Part shown: piece after piece, positions 45,289 through 53,878 of the stretch
Position numbering within the stretch: position 1 is the stretch's first letter
Layout: the number at the start of each line of letters is the position of its first letter
NCBI GenBank assembly: GCA_963719415.1
Contig: OY970383.1
Location: 124,001 to 188,000 of the forward strand
DNA from: JAPLIS01 sp963719415
Lineage (GTDB): Bacteria; Babelota; Babeliae; Babelales; Vermiphilaceae
Reading direction: 5' to 3'
DNA length: 64,000 nt
Translations under genes and position numbers: made by a program
Notes under the pieces: generated by a model
Told to the model about the DNA's origin: nothing
What the model saw: only the letters and a program-made list of their open reading frames with translations
Databases searched by the model: none

Positions 45289-45310
45289 TGAGGCGGCTTT
45301 AGCCGCCTCA
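45289..45310 (+). terminator. Terminator of OMP-like gene 3
   Basis: TGAGGCGGCT and its perfect complement (10 bp) enclose TT. No strong U-run follows, but position and GC content suit termination. Confidence 0.8.
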
Positions 45311-45379
45311 TACTTAAAAATTATTAACCAGAAAATATTTAATTAAAAATAATAGTTATAGCAAAGTGCTGATAAATAA

Positions 45380-45525
45380 CAGGGCCCCCGCCAAGCAGAT
45401 TGGATATGATTCGGGGTGCTGCCGGCTATTCTGGGATCACCGGACGCAAGACGGGTATTCAGGCGCGGTGTGACTATGGGGTAAAAATAACCCCACCTAG
45501 TAGAGCCCCTGCGGGGCTCTACTAG
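45380..45525. other. GC-rich structured element
   Basis: About 145 bp of GC-rich sequence in an AT-rich spacer. It contains GGGCCCCC, GGGGT...ACCCC (about 45478-45494), and at its right end a 13-bp perfect hairpin CTAGTAGAGCCCC/GGGGCTCTACTAG (45497-45525, loop TGC). A 67-codon ORF crosses it on the minus strand, rich in Arg/Pro/Gly, but I do not accept it as a gene. It may be a non-coding RNA, a mobile palindrome or transferred DNA. Strings CACCGGA and AGACGG also occur in the element at 10.95 kb. Confidence 0.5.
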
Positions 45526-45598
45526 CAAACTTATCAACAATAACAAGTTTAAAAAAACGGTGAATTCTTAACACGCTCAGCTATATCTGGCTAAAATA

Positions 45599-45850
45599 TT
45601 ATACATTTTTTACTGCATAAATATAATTGACCAAATCTTCCACGTTGACCAGATGCTCCGCTTTTTCATCATCTATTGAAATAGACCATTTTTCTTCTAG
45701 CTTTAAAATTATTTCAACCATAGAAAGAGAATCAGCACCAAGATCTTGTAACGTAGACGTTAACGTAATATTCGTTTTTTCAATATGCAAAGTGCTTGCA
45801 ATAATATCAACAATGGTAGTAAATATATCTTGTTTTTCAGAAGATAACAT
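45599..45850 (-). CDS. acpP: Acyl carrier protein
   Basis: This 83-residue protein is an ACP: the phosphopantetheine attachment site reads GADSLSMVEI (Ser about 41), followed by LEEKWSISIDDEKAEHLVNVEDLVNYI. The acidic four-helix pattern and length are normal. It lies 55 nt after the FabD-like gene on the same strand. No other fatty-acid synthesis gene is in the window, and the partner FabD-like protein lacks its catalytic residues, so what this ACP is charged with is unclear. Confidence 0.95.
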   Translation of the reverse strand: MLSSEKQDIFTTIVDIIASTLHIEKTNITLTSTLQDLGADSLSMVEIILKLEEKWSISIDDEKAEHLVNVEDLVNYIYAVKNV

Positions 45851-45886
45851 AGTAAAAATCCTATAATTAGTGTGTGTAATTAATAC

Positions 45887-45911
45887 GCATAATTAATGTG
45901 CATAATTAATG
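45887..45911. repeat. 12-bp direct repeat between acpP and fabD-like
   Basis: GCATAATTAATG occurs at 45887 and 45900 with a 1-nt spacer; the second copy overlaps the 3' end of the FabD-like gene. Further TAATTA strings upstream suggest more decayed units. Confidence 0.7.
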
Positions 45912-46844
45912 CGAAAGAGAAAGTATATTTTTAATCTGATCAATATCGCTACTTTTATTCACTACAACTATCTTTTTTTCTGGATACATAGCGGTGAACA
46001 TGTTGCTTAATTCAGTACCAGGACAGACTGCTATAATCAAATCAACTTCACTGCATGCTTCCATTATTTTATCCCATCGAACAGGAGTATTAATATGTTC
46101 AATAATATGATGCTTTGTCATAGCTCCCGACTCAATAAAGGTACCATCCAAACAATTTATCAAAGGAATCTTAAGATCATTAAAATCAACTTTTTCTAAA
46201 TACATTTTAAATTGATTCACTACTTCGGTAAAAGCTGGCGCTACAAGGCCATTTTCAACACTTACTCCATGACACTTTGCGTGATCATAAGAATGAGCTA
46301 TTTTTTTCTTAATCTCTTCAATTGCTACCATACTTCCTGAAACAATATACGTTACCTTTGTAATATACAAAGCAATAGAAGCATACTCACCATCTACGCT
46401 AACCGATGCACATAAAGATACAAGATCCTGCAACCCCACACCTGACACATGCAAACTATGCACATCTGATTTATTAATACTATCTTGATAGAGACCTGAT
46501 AATTTATGTAATAAATAAAGTCCATCAACAAAATTAATGCCTTCAGCGGCAAAAAGAGCGGTATATTCGCCACTATTATACCCAGCAACTATATCAATAG
46601 GAATAACTGCCTCTTTAAGAAGCGCAGAAATTGCCCCACCTATTAAAAAAAGAGTCGTATAAGCTCTATTCATTTTTCCTAATTCTATATCTGATGAAGC
46701 AAAACAAAGTTTTACAAAGTTGATATCTAAACAATTAGAAGCCTGTTCAAAATATTCTTGTACAATACGAGATTCATTATAAAATTCTTTACCCATACCA
46801 ATAAATTGACTTCCATAGCCAGGAAAAAGGAGTGCTGTTTTCAC
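45906..46844 (-). CDS. FabD-like protein with degenerate acyltransferase site
   Basis: This 312-residue protein aligns with malonyl-CoA:ACP transacylase over its full length (FPGYGSQFIGMGKEF at 7-21, DIVAGYNSGEYTALFAAEGI at 84-103). The nucleophile motif GHSLGEY reads GYNSGEY, so the catalytic Ser position is Asn90; the catalytic-His motif (GAFHTPLM) reads GLVAPAF, with Ala202; the malonate-binding Arg position (about 115) is Leu. The GQ of FPGQGSQ is Tyr. It starts with GTG, with AAGGGA upstream, and precedes acpP. A pseudoenzyme that binds ACP is the simplest reading; orphan activity through Ser91 is possible. Confidence 0.8.
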   Translation of the reverse strand: MKTALLFPGYGSQFIGMGKEFYNESRIVQEYFEQASNCLDINFVKLCFASSDIELGKMNRAYTTLFLIGGAISALLKEAVIPIDIVAGYNSGEYTALFAAEGINFVDGLYLLHKLSGLYQDSINKSDVHSLHVSGVGLQDLVSLCASVSVDGEYASIALYITKVTYIVSGSMVAIEEIKKKIAHSYDHAKCHGVSVENGLVAPAFTEVVNQFKMYLEKVDFNDLKIPLINCLDGTFIESGAMTKHHIIEHINTPVRWDKIMEACSEVDLIIAVCPGTELSNMFTAMYPEKKIVVVNKSSDIDQIKNILSLSH

Positions 46845-46916
46845 TTTTTATCCCTTTTTTATTTGTTTTTTTACTTACTCTCTTTTTTTAGTTACTCTTT
46901 TTCAGGTACAGTTTTT

Positions 46917-48401
46917 TTATTTTTGTATATAATCACACATACTTTTTATACGTCGAACTACTTCGTCTCTTCCCAATACATGCATTAATTCAAAAACACC
47001 AGGACCAGAACTAGTTCCTTGCAACGCAATACGTATTGGTTGAGCAAGCTGAACTAACGTTAATCCATTATTATCAGCTACCGCTTTTACTACATTTTTT
47101 ACCTGCGAAAAATCAGTTTTTCCTAAAGATTCTGCTGATAACTCATGAGGCCAAGAGTTGGCTAGACAGTCTATTATTTGCTGCAAATAACCAATAGTAG
47201 GTAAGGTAACCCATTTTTCTACATCCTGAACATTAAATTTAAATTGCCCAGAAACTTGGTCTGGACCTTTGAGCACCATAAAAACTAATTCAACTAATTC
47301 TTTTACCGTATCAACTCTTTCTTTATATATATCTATAAGAGCAAGAAGCTGTACACTATGATGAGCATAGCACTGACTAAGCTGATCTCGCACAGAACTA
47401 TCTAAATTATTTACGGCATACGTATAGAGATAATCTCCCGTTTTATGGCGAATATAATGCTTATTTAACCATTTTAACTTGATACTATCAAAAATAGCCC
47501 CTTTTTTACCGACATGCTCAAGTGAAAAATAAGCGATTAATTCATCCATAGTAAAAATTTCTTGATCACCATGCGACCATCCGAGTCGAGCAAGATAATT
47601 AAGCAAGGCTTCTGGCAAATATCCTTCTTTTCTGTACTCAAGAACAGAAGTCGCTCCATCCCGCTTACTCATCTTTTCACCGCTAGGTCCTAAAATAAGA
47701 GGAATATGAGCAAATTGTGGCACTACATAATCACAGGCCTCATACAATAAAATCTGCTTTGGTGTATTGATAATATGCTCTTGTGCTCGAATAACATGAG
47801 AAATTCGCATAAAAGCATCATCGGCTACCACGACAAAATTATACATAGGAGAGCCATCTGATCGGACAATAATAAAATCATCTAATTGATCTATAGAAAA
47901 AGAGAGTTTTCCACAAATAAGATCATCAAAAACAATCTCTGACCTATTTTCTGGAATTGCAAAACGAATCACCGATGCACCCCCAGAATCAGCTATATCA
48001 CGCGCCATTAAAGAACGGCACAGACCATCATATTTTATGAAAAGATCACCAGGATGACGAAGATTATGGCGCGCAACAACCATATCTTGTGTGCAATAAC
48101 AGCGATACGCCTTTTTTTCTTTTAATAACTGTTCTGCAATGTGTCTATGTTCACTGCTGCGTTCAGATTGAATAACCACTGGCTCATCAGACTGTATGCC
48201 AACCCACGTAAAAGCATCTAAAATAGATTGAGTATATTCGTCTTTAGAGCGCTCGATATCAGTATCTTCTATACGTAATAAAAAAGATCCCTTATGATGA
48301 CGAGCGAAAAGAAAATTAAAAAGAGCGGAACGTAATCCTCCAATATGAAGGTTACCAGTCGGTGATGGAGCAAAACGAACACGCATAGAAAAAGTAGACA
48401 T
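46917..48401 (-). CDS. gltX: Glutamyl-tRNA synthetase
   Basis: This 494-residue class I synthetase has RFAPSPTGNLHIGGLRSALFN (res. about 9-29; HIGH motif), IEDTDIERSKDEY, a catalytic core with DDFIIVRSDGSPMYNFVVVADDAFMRISHVIRAQEHI, and EKMSKRDGATSV (KMSKR). The α-helical anticodon domain follows. Glutamylates tRNA-Glu and, if no GlnRS is present, possibly tRNA-Gln; a Gln tRNA is at 28.1 kb. Length is normal. It is on the same strand as the FabD-like gene, with a 72-nt gap. Confidence 0.96.
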   Translation of the reverse strand: MSTFSMRVRFAPSPTGNLHIGGLRSALFNFLFARHHKGSFLLRIEDTDIERSKDEYTQSILDAFTWVGIQSDEPVVIQSERSSEHRHIAEQLLKEKKAYRCYCTQDMVVARHNLRHPGDLFIKYDGLCRSLMARDIADSGGASVIRFAIPENRSEIVFDDLICGKLSFSIDQLDDFIIVRSDGSPMYNFVVVADDAFMRISHVIRAQEHIINTPKQILLYEACDYVVPQFAHIPLILGPSGEKMSKRDGATSVLEYRKEGYLPEALLNYLARLGWSHGDQEIFTMDELIAYFSLEHVGKKGAIFDSIKLKWLNKHYIRHKTGDYLYTYAVNNLDSSVRDQLSQCYAHHSVQLLALIDIYKERVDTVKELVELVFMVLKGPDQVSGQFKFNVQDVEKWVTLPTIGYLQQIIDCLANSWPHELSAESLGKTDFSQVKNVVKAVADNNGLTLVQLAQPIRIALQGTSSGPGVFELMHVLGRDEVVRRIKSMCDYIQK

Positions 48402-48477
48402 ACTTATTACCCGCCAATCTATAGTATACTATTATCACACCAATCAGATACGTGCGATCGAGTACATGCAATATACT

Positions 48478-48514
48478 TTACTATAGTACCCCTTTTGAAG
48501 AGGTACTATAGTAA
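48478..48514. terminator. Hairpin between gltX and the YfgM-like gene
   Basis: TTACTATAGTACC (48478-48490) pairs with GGTACTATAGTAA (48502-48514), 13 bp perfect, with further CTT/AAG pairing in the loop. It probably ends the transcript of the gene at 48535. Confidence 0.82.
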
Positions 48515-48534
48515 TAGAATTTTTTTTAAAACGA

Positions 48535-49284
48535 CTATGCACCCATCTGCTTGACAAGAGCTTCAGCTTTGCTAGCCCATGGACTTGCTGCAGATTTATC
48601 AACATATGATAAAGTAATTAATTCTTGCAACAATTCTTTAGCTCGCACAACGTCTCCTTTAGACCAATAGAAACGACCAGCATAAAAAAGAGCCATATCT
48701 CTCTGCTTATTAGTAGTATCTTTAGCTAGCTCAAGCAGTTCGTGCTCTGCAAGATCAGTAGAACTATTATTAAGGATAGCCAAATCTAATGACATCAATA
48801 CCTTCTTTAATTCATATACAGCATAAAGGTCAGAACTACGTGGCATCGCCGCAAGCGCTTGGCTCAAAATTTGATATGCATCAACAAGATTACCCTCTTT
48901 TAAAAGAGCTTCAGACTGATACGCTAAAAAAAATGGTGCTAATGAAGTATCAGCATATTCTTTAGCCGCCATACCGAAAAGCGAGGCTATAGCTGGCCAA
49001 TCTTGGCCAACCGTCTGAACAGCAACCTCACCAACCTGACTATCTTTTTTATTGCTCGCCTGAACTTTTCCCATCTCCTGAGTATATTTTTCAATTACTT
49101 CAGAAAGTCGTTTTTGCGCAGCCTGAGCTCTACCCACCGAATACCAACGATATCCTAAAAACGATGCTCCAACAAGTACCCCTAGTCCTGCAACACGCAC
49201 TAAATTAACCATTGCATCTTTAGGCACATACCCATTATGCACTAAAATATGATGCAGATCTTTCATGATAGTATTAAAAGCCAT
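48535..49284 (-). CDS. YfgM-like TPR membrane protein
   Basis: This 249-residue protein has one membrane helix (about 26-45) after a short N-terminal tail, then a periplasmic helical part with tetratricopeptide-like pairs (about 100-245), such as LAPFFLAYQSEALLKEGNLVDAYQILSQAL and DMALFYAGRFYWSKGDVVRAKELLQELI. This is the layout of YfgM/TPR_21 proteins, which act with PpiD near SecYEG; a PpiD-like gene is at 5.7 kb. The function is inferred from that architecture. Confidence 0.75.
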   Translation of the reverse strand: MAFNTIMKDLHHILVHNGYVPKDAMVNLVRVAGLGVLVGASFLGYRWYSVGRAQAAQKRLSEVIEKYTQEMGKVQASNKKDSQVGEVAVQTVGQDWPAIASLFGMAAKEYADTSLAPFFLAYQSEALLKEGNLVDAYQILSQALAAMPRSSDLYAVYELKKVLMSLDLAILNNSSTDLAEHELLELAKDTTNKQRDMALFYAGRFYWSKGDVVRAKELLQELITLSYVDKSAASPWASKAEALVKQMGA

Positions 49285-49451
49285 TCTTGACTCCGTTAAA
49301 TAAAACGTTTAAAACCATAATCACTTAAAATTATAATCACTAAAAAAATAGCTACTTTTCAAAAAGCACAGTATCATACTGAATACAAAAAAATAAAGGT
49401 ACGTTGCTCTCGCTTTTTTTATACTAAAATCCAGAAAACTTAGCCTTATCT

Positions 49452-49709
49452 TTAGCTCTGGCTGTTTTCTCTAGAGGTCGGCTGTTTAGCTTTTTTTAAT
49501 TGACGAACATGAGCACGGTCTATGAGGCGATCTTGTTTAGTGCGTAACACTTTTACGCCTTTATAGAAACCACACTCTTTACATGCTTGATGAGTAGGAA
49601 GTGGTACAGAACACTGCGCACAAGCGGTGAGTGATTGAACTTTCATTCCTTTATTTGCAAAACGACTATCTCGTCGGGCTCTGGAGCGCTTACGCTTAGG
49701 TACTGGCAT
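49452..49709 (-). CDS. rpmF: 50S ribosomal protein L32
   Basis: The 85-residue product begins MPVPKRKRSRARRDSRFANKG, the conserved L32 N-terminus, and has a zinc ribbon with CAQC and CKECG (about res. 32-49). The C-terminus is longer than the usual ~60 residues, with a Lys/Arg-rich tail (about 55-85). L32 sits near the peptidyl-transferase region of the 50S subunit. It is separated from its neighbours by more than 150 nt on each side. Confidence 0.95.
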   Translation of the reverse strand: MPVPKRKRSRARRDSRFANKGMKVQSLTACAQCSVPLPTHQACKECGFYKGVKVLRTKQDRLIDRAHVRQLKKAKQPTSRENSQS

Positions 49710-49850
49710 CGTAAAATCCTTTAAAACATTAAAACTAATTATACTCTAATTATCGAAAAATCTATTTCACTTAAAAAGATACTGCAATATGAATAAAAAA
49801 GCAAAATTCTAAAGACTATAATTAAGCTTATACCAACCCGCTATCACAAT

Positions 49851-49916
49851 CTAAGTTTATCGACACCTCCAATCCTATCCCCATCTGGCCGGCGAGGGCT
49901 CGAATTACCTAAGTTT
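49851..49916. repeat. 50-bp GC-rich insert between 8-bp direct repeats
   Basis: CTAAGTTT occurs at 49851-49858 and 49909-49916 and brackets 50 bp of GC-rich sequence containing GGCCGGC and CGAGGGCTCG (a small dyad). The right repeat overlaps the last codons of the permease gene (QKLR and stop). The layout recalls a small mobile palindrome with target-site duplication. Confidence 0.55.
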
Positions 49917-50963
49917 CTGCAAAAAAAGAGTTGACCCATCCCGAATAAAAAGATTTTGAGCCTCTGCGCTAGCAACCAGCTGATCAACAAAAACAGAAGA
50001 CCATCCAAAAACAGAGGGTAAAAGAACAATATCAACCGAGCCATGCTGTCTAATATATTCAAGAACAAGCCGAATAGCCGATTTTCTTTTCATATCGCCA
50101 TAAAGAGACGCACGAGCAATCAATCCTTTCCGGGGGGCAATACATAAAATAATAATAAAAAAAATACCACTCATCGTAGCTATCGCCCCTGCGATGGAAA
50201 TATCAGCAATAAAAGCCCATACATAGCCAGTTATCACCGAAGATGCAGCTATCAATAGGCTCATAGCAATCATGTAATCCAAATGATCAGTAAGCAGATA
50301 CGCCGTTGCTGCTGGCGTAATGGTTAACGCAACTACCACTATAGAACCAACAATATCAAAAGCACCCACCATCGTTATACTGGTCAAAAACATAATACCA
50401 TAATTAATAAATAGAGGATTAAACCCAAGAAGATTTGCTCCTAAGGGGTCAAACGTAGTCAGCTTTAACTCTTTATAGCAAAACCAAACAAAAAACGAAT
50501 TAACAAGCATAATAAAACTCAACAACCATACCGCATAGGGCCCTACATCTATTGTTCCTATATATAGTCGATTAAACGGGGCAAAAGCAATTTCGCCCAG
50601 CAAAACCATATCCGTATCTATATGAATTGTATGCGCAAAAATATGAATCAGAATAACTCCTACTGCAAAAAACAAGGGGAAAACAAGACCAATTGCCGTA
50701 TCTTTTTTTATGTTTTTAACGTTAATTAAAAATTCAACCGATATCACCGTCAAAAGTCCTGCTACTGCCGCACCTATTAAAAGAGAAAGTGAATCAAACG
50801 TACGTACCAATAAAAACATAACAATAATACCAGGCAAAAGAGCATGACTAATAGCATCACTCATAAGAGCAACACCACGCAGGACCAAAAAAACCCCCAA
50901 TAAAGTTGATGAACAAGCTGCGAGCAGCGCTACTGCAAGGATATAGACCTGGAAAATAATCAT
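49905..50963 (-). CDS. Metal ABC transporter permease with C-terminal HTH-like extension
   Basis: This 352-residue permease of the ZnuB/TroC/MntB family has eight to nine membrane helices (about 5-275) with the conserved ALMSDAISHALLPG loop (res. about 33-45) and GAFDIVGSIVVVALTITPAATAYL. After the membrane part a soluble tail (about 285-352) looks winged-helix-like, ending QNLFIRDGSTLFLQKLR; such DtxR-like tails occur in some TroC/MntB proteins. It overlaps the previous permease by 4 nt (ATGA), so it is co-translated. Metal identity (Mn, Zn or Fe) is unresolved. Confidence 0.9.
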   Translation of the reverse strand: MIIFQVYILAVALLAACSSTLLGVFLVLRGVALMSDAISHALLPGIIVMFLLVRTFDSLSLLIGAAVAGLLTVISVEFLINVKNIKKDTAIGLVFPLFFAVGVILIHIFAHTIHIDTDMVLLGEIAFAPFNRLYIGTIDVGPYAVWLLSFIMLVNSFFVWFCYKELKLTTFDPLGANLLGFNPLFINYGIMFLTSITMVGAFDIVGSIVVVALTITPAATAYLLTDHLDYMIAMSLLIAASSVITGYVWAFIADISIAGAIATMSGIFFIIILCIAPRKGLIARASLYGDMKRKSAIRLVLEYIRQHGSVDIVLLPSVFGWSSVFVDQLVASAEAQNLFIRDGSTLFLQKLR

Positions 50964-51928
50964 GCCCTATCCCTATCTTCCCGCTTTTTATATTTTTTGC
51001 GCATAGGGCAAAATTTCAATACACAACTCAAAATAGACTTAAACAGGCTCAAATTAAATATCTGCGACATACGTAACTTACACCATACAGAGAAATTCTT
51101 AATACGTTCTCCAATAGAAAAAGCGGTCATAATTGAAAAAAGCACCAGAAAACTTGCAACAACAACAATCATAGGGCCGGTCGGAACACCAACAATACAA
51201 CTACTCAATAAAACACCTAAAATACAAGATAAAATGCCAAAAAACCCAGAAACAATGACCACTGATTGCATAGAATTACACCATTGACGTGCCGCTACCG
51301 CTGGAGCAATTAAAAGAGTGCTCATGAGTATAACTCCTACCGCCTGCAACCCAATAAGAATAGTAGCAAGAATAATAATTGATATTAAAAAAGAGACAAA
51401 CTGTTGCTTAAAGCCAATAGACTGCATATAAGAAGCGTCAAAAACCGAAGCGACAAGCTCTTTCCAAAAAATAATAAGAGCAAGTAAGACAATAGTTGTT
51501 ATTATAAATATACACAAAAGATCTTGATATAAAATCGTAGATATATTACCGAATAAAAATTTATTCAGCATAGATTGATGGGTAATCGGTCTTTTTTGAA
51601 CCACCGTTAACAGAATAAGGCCAAGACCAAAAAATATAGAAAGCACCATACCTTGAGCGGCATCTTTTTTTAAACGCGTCTGCGTGATAACCAGAGTCAT
51701 TAAAAGCATGCCCGCTGCACCAGAAACTGCTCCGCCAGATAAAAGAACCAAAATGTTTTTACTTTCAGTAATAAGAAAAGCGAATACTATGCCCGGTAGC
51801 GCCGCATGAGCCACTGCATCACCCAAAAGACTCTGTCCTCGCAATAAAATAAAAACACCAACCACTCCAGATAGAAGACCCAAAAGACTTGCTCCAACAA
51901 GAACAATAATAATAGTATAATCAAGCAC
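50960..51928 (-). CDS. Metal ABC transporter permease
   Basis: This 322-residue permease has the family signature GQSLLGDAVAHAALPGIVFAF (about 30-50) and about eight helices, ending with a basic cytoplasmic tail (CPMRKKYKKREDRD). It begins with GTG, whose G is the last base of the ATPase stop (TAGTG overlap), so it is tightly coupled. With the other permease it forms the heterodimeric channel of the metal importer. Confidence 0.92.
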   Translation of the reverse strand: MLDYTIIIVLVGASLLGLLSGVVGVFILLRGQSLLGDAVAHAALPGIVFAFLITESKNILVLLSGGAVSGAAGMLLMTLVITQTRLKKDAAQGMVLSIFFGLGLILLTVVQKRPITHQSMLNKFLFGNISTILYQDLLCIFIITTIVLLALIIFWKELVASVFDASYMQSIGFKQQFVSFLISIIILATILIGLQAVGVILMSTLLIAPAVAARQWCNSMQSVVIVSGFFGILSCILGVLLSSCIVGVPTGPMIVVVASFLVLFSIMTAFSIGERIKNFSVWCKLRMSQIFNLSLFKSILSCVLKFCPMRKKYKKREDRDRA

Positions 51929-52743
51929 TAGAGCAACCCTTCGTCACTTACCACCCTATCAGGCAATATACTTTTTTGCACCTCTAACTGTTCTGCCGTA
52001 TAATATCTATTACCATATGCTTGATCCAGATAAAAGGGGGTTATAATCTGTTCAACAGGACCATAGGCAATGGTACGATTCCTTAATAAAAGCGCTGTTT
52101 TAAAGTAAGTCCGGACGGTATGGAGATCATGATGAACTACGAGTACCGTTTTTCCGATTGCCGCCAATTGTTGTAAAATGCCTACCAATACCTGTTCTGT
52201 TGCAGCATCAATATTGGCAAATGGCTCATCAAGAACATATATCTCCGCTTGCTGCGCTAGGGCACGGGCAAAAAAGACTCGTTGTTGTTGCCCTCCAGAA
52301 AGAGAACCAATCGGTTTTTGAGCAAACGCCTCTAAATCTACCTGTCTTAATGCATCAATCACCATCTCCTTATCCAGTGCTGTTGGTCTCTTAAACCAGC
52401 CAAGACTTCCATATCTGCCCATCATCACCACTTCCTGCACGCTGATAGGAAAATCCCAATCAACAGACATGCGCTGAGGTACATAAGCTATTGATCCTGT
52501 TTTGATAACATGATCAAGTGATGCTCCTAAAAAAGATATAGTCCCCGCTAATGGCTTTAAAAGACCCAGAATAGATTTCATAAATGTTGTTTTACCCGCC
52601 CCATTTGGGCCTACGATAGCAAGAAATGAACCGACAGGTACATCAACATCTACTGACCATAAAACAGGTGTATCTTGATATGCAACCGTCAATTTTTTAA
52701 CCGATAAAGCTAATAATGGCGCTGCCTGTTGTTTATTATCCAT
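51928..52743 (-). CDS. Metal ABC transporter ATP-binding protein
   Basis: The 271-residue product has Walker A VGPNGAGKTTFMKSILG (res. about 37-53), Q-loop YVPQRM, signature LSGGQQQRVFFARAL and Walker B EIYVLDEPFANID, followed by the H-loop VVHHDL. Start is ATG 52743, which overlaps the 3' end of the binding-protein gene by 8 nt; the longer frame from TTG at 52758 has no support. It powers the Tro/Znu-type importer. Confidence 0.95.
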   Translation of the reverse strand: MDNKQQAAPLLALSVKKLTVAYQDTPVLWSVDVDVPVGSFLAIVGPNGAGKTTFMKSILGLLKPLAGTISFLGASLDHVIKTGSIAYVPQRMSVDWDFPISVQEVVMMGRYGSLGWFKRPTALDKEMVIDALRQVDLEAFAQKPIGSLSGGQQQRVFFARALAQQAEIYVLDEPFANIDAATEQVLVGILQQLAAIGKTVLVVHHDLHTVRTYFKTALLLRNRTIAYGPVEQIITPFYLDQAYGNRYYTAEQLEVQKSILPDRVVSDEGLL

Positions 52744-53707
52744 TAAGAGCCTCCACAATCGTCTCTACATTATGGGTAATCATACCAATGTAGGTATCAG
52801 ATCCACTCTCTTTGTCTCCTAACGCATCAGAGAAAAGTTCTTTGCCAATAGCAACTTCCCTACCGCGAGCAATCACTGCTTGGCGAACTGCCTGAATAGT
52901 CCGCTCAGGAATAAGAGATTCTACAAAAATAACGGGGACTCGATGCGTACATATCATATCAACAATACGGGTAATATCAGAGGTGCTAATCTCTGAATCG
53001 GTGCTGATGCCCTGTAAGCCAATAACATCACATCCATATGCTCTACCGAAATAACCAAAAGCATCATGCGCGGTAATCAGTATACGTTTATCGGGAGCTA
53101 TGGTCGCCATACGGCTATGAATATACTGGTCTAAAGCATCCAATTTTTCTAAATAACTAATTATATTTTTTTCATATATCATACTATTTTTAAGATCCCG
53201 TTCTTGTAATATAGCACCCACCTGCAGAGCTGCATACCGCCAGAGACTCACATCATGCCAGATATGAGGATCATAAATATCATCACATTCTGAGACCTTT
53301 AGTACATGCTTTGGAATAGCTTGCGAAACAGAAATAACCGAAACACCAGTATTTGGATGCATGCGGCTAAACATGGTTGCCATTTTGCCTTCTAAATGCA
53401 ATCCATGATACAAAACAATATCAGCTTGCGCTATTTTATGCATATCAGATTCCCGCGCTCGATACATATGAGGATCAACACCAATACCCATTAATGTATC
53501 GACAAGCACCACATCTCCCCCTATTTGACGCGCTAAATCTGCCACAATTCCTGTAGTGCAAACAATATACAGCTTATCACTGTTCTTCATATTATAAGCC
53601 GGCAAAAATAGCAAAAGACTTAATGCTGCAGCTGAAATAGTTATAAAAAAAAGAGACGCGCCGTAGGGGTAGCGTTTCCACTTGTTTCCCGTATCTATTC
53701 GATTCAT
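52736..53707 (-). CDS. TroA/ZnuA-like metal-binding lipoprotein or periplasmic protein
   Basis: This 323-residue binding protein has an N-terminal hydrophobic anchor (about 17-38) without a clear lipobox, then metal-ligand motifs: GVDPHMYRARESDMHKI (His about 81), YHGLHLEGKM (His about 103), DPHIWHD (about 147), and a final Asp region DALGDKESGSDTYIGMITHN. VDPHxY/YHGLHLEGKM and the GTYIGMxxHN end are typical of TroA/MntA proteins and favour Mn or Zn. First gene of the four-gene operon. Confidence 0.92.
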   Translation of the reverse strand: MNRIDTGNKWKRYPYGASLFFITISAAALSLLLFLPAYNMKNSDKLYIVCTTGIVADLARQIGGDVVLVDTLMGIGVDPHMYRARESDMHKIAQADIVLYHGLHLEGKMATMFSRMHPNTGVSVISVSQAIPKHVLKVSECDDIYDPHIWHDVSLWRYAALQVGAILQERDLKNSMIYEKNIISYLEKLDALDQYIHSRMATIAPDKRILITAHDAFGYFGRAYGCDVIGLQGISTDSEISTSDITRIVDMICTHRVPVIFVESLIPERTIQAVRQAVIARGREVAIGKELFSDALGDKESGSDTYIGMITHNVETIVEALNG

Positions 53708-53825
53708 GATCTCTTATTGACCTATTTTATTACTATAACTATATATCTTTAATTAACAAATATTATTGCTGGCACACTATTCTTATCGAATCGCTACCTC
53801 TTTCTTTAGTTTACAGGGCAAAAAA

Positions 53826-53866
53826 AAATCAGACAAGAAGACTTTCTCAATCTTTCTGCCTGATTT
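53826..53866 (-). terminator. Terminator of the PPxY gene
   Basis: Imperfect 16-bp stem (AAATCAG...CTGATTT at its base) with a T9 run on the minus strand just after it. It lies 13 nt past the stop of the gene at 53879. Confidence 0.85.
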
Positions 53867-53878
53867 CTATTTTTTAAT

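Noticed and set aside
45343..45546. 67-codon Arg/Pro-rich ORF on the minus strand
   Set aside because: It coincides with the GC-rich structured element and a terminator-like hairpin, with no ribosome site or recognisable domain.
49844..50068. 74-codon ORF overlapping the permease end on the same strand
   Set aside because: It reads the permease gene in a different frame and extends through the GC-rich insert; no start signal.
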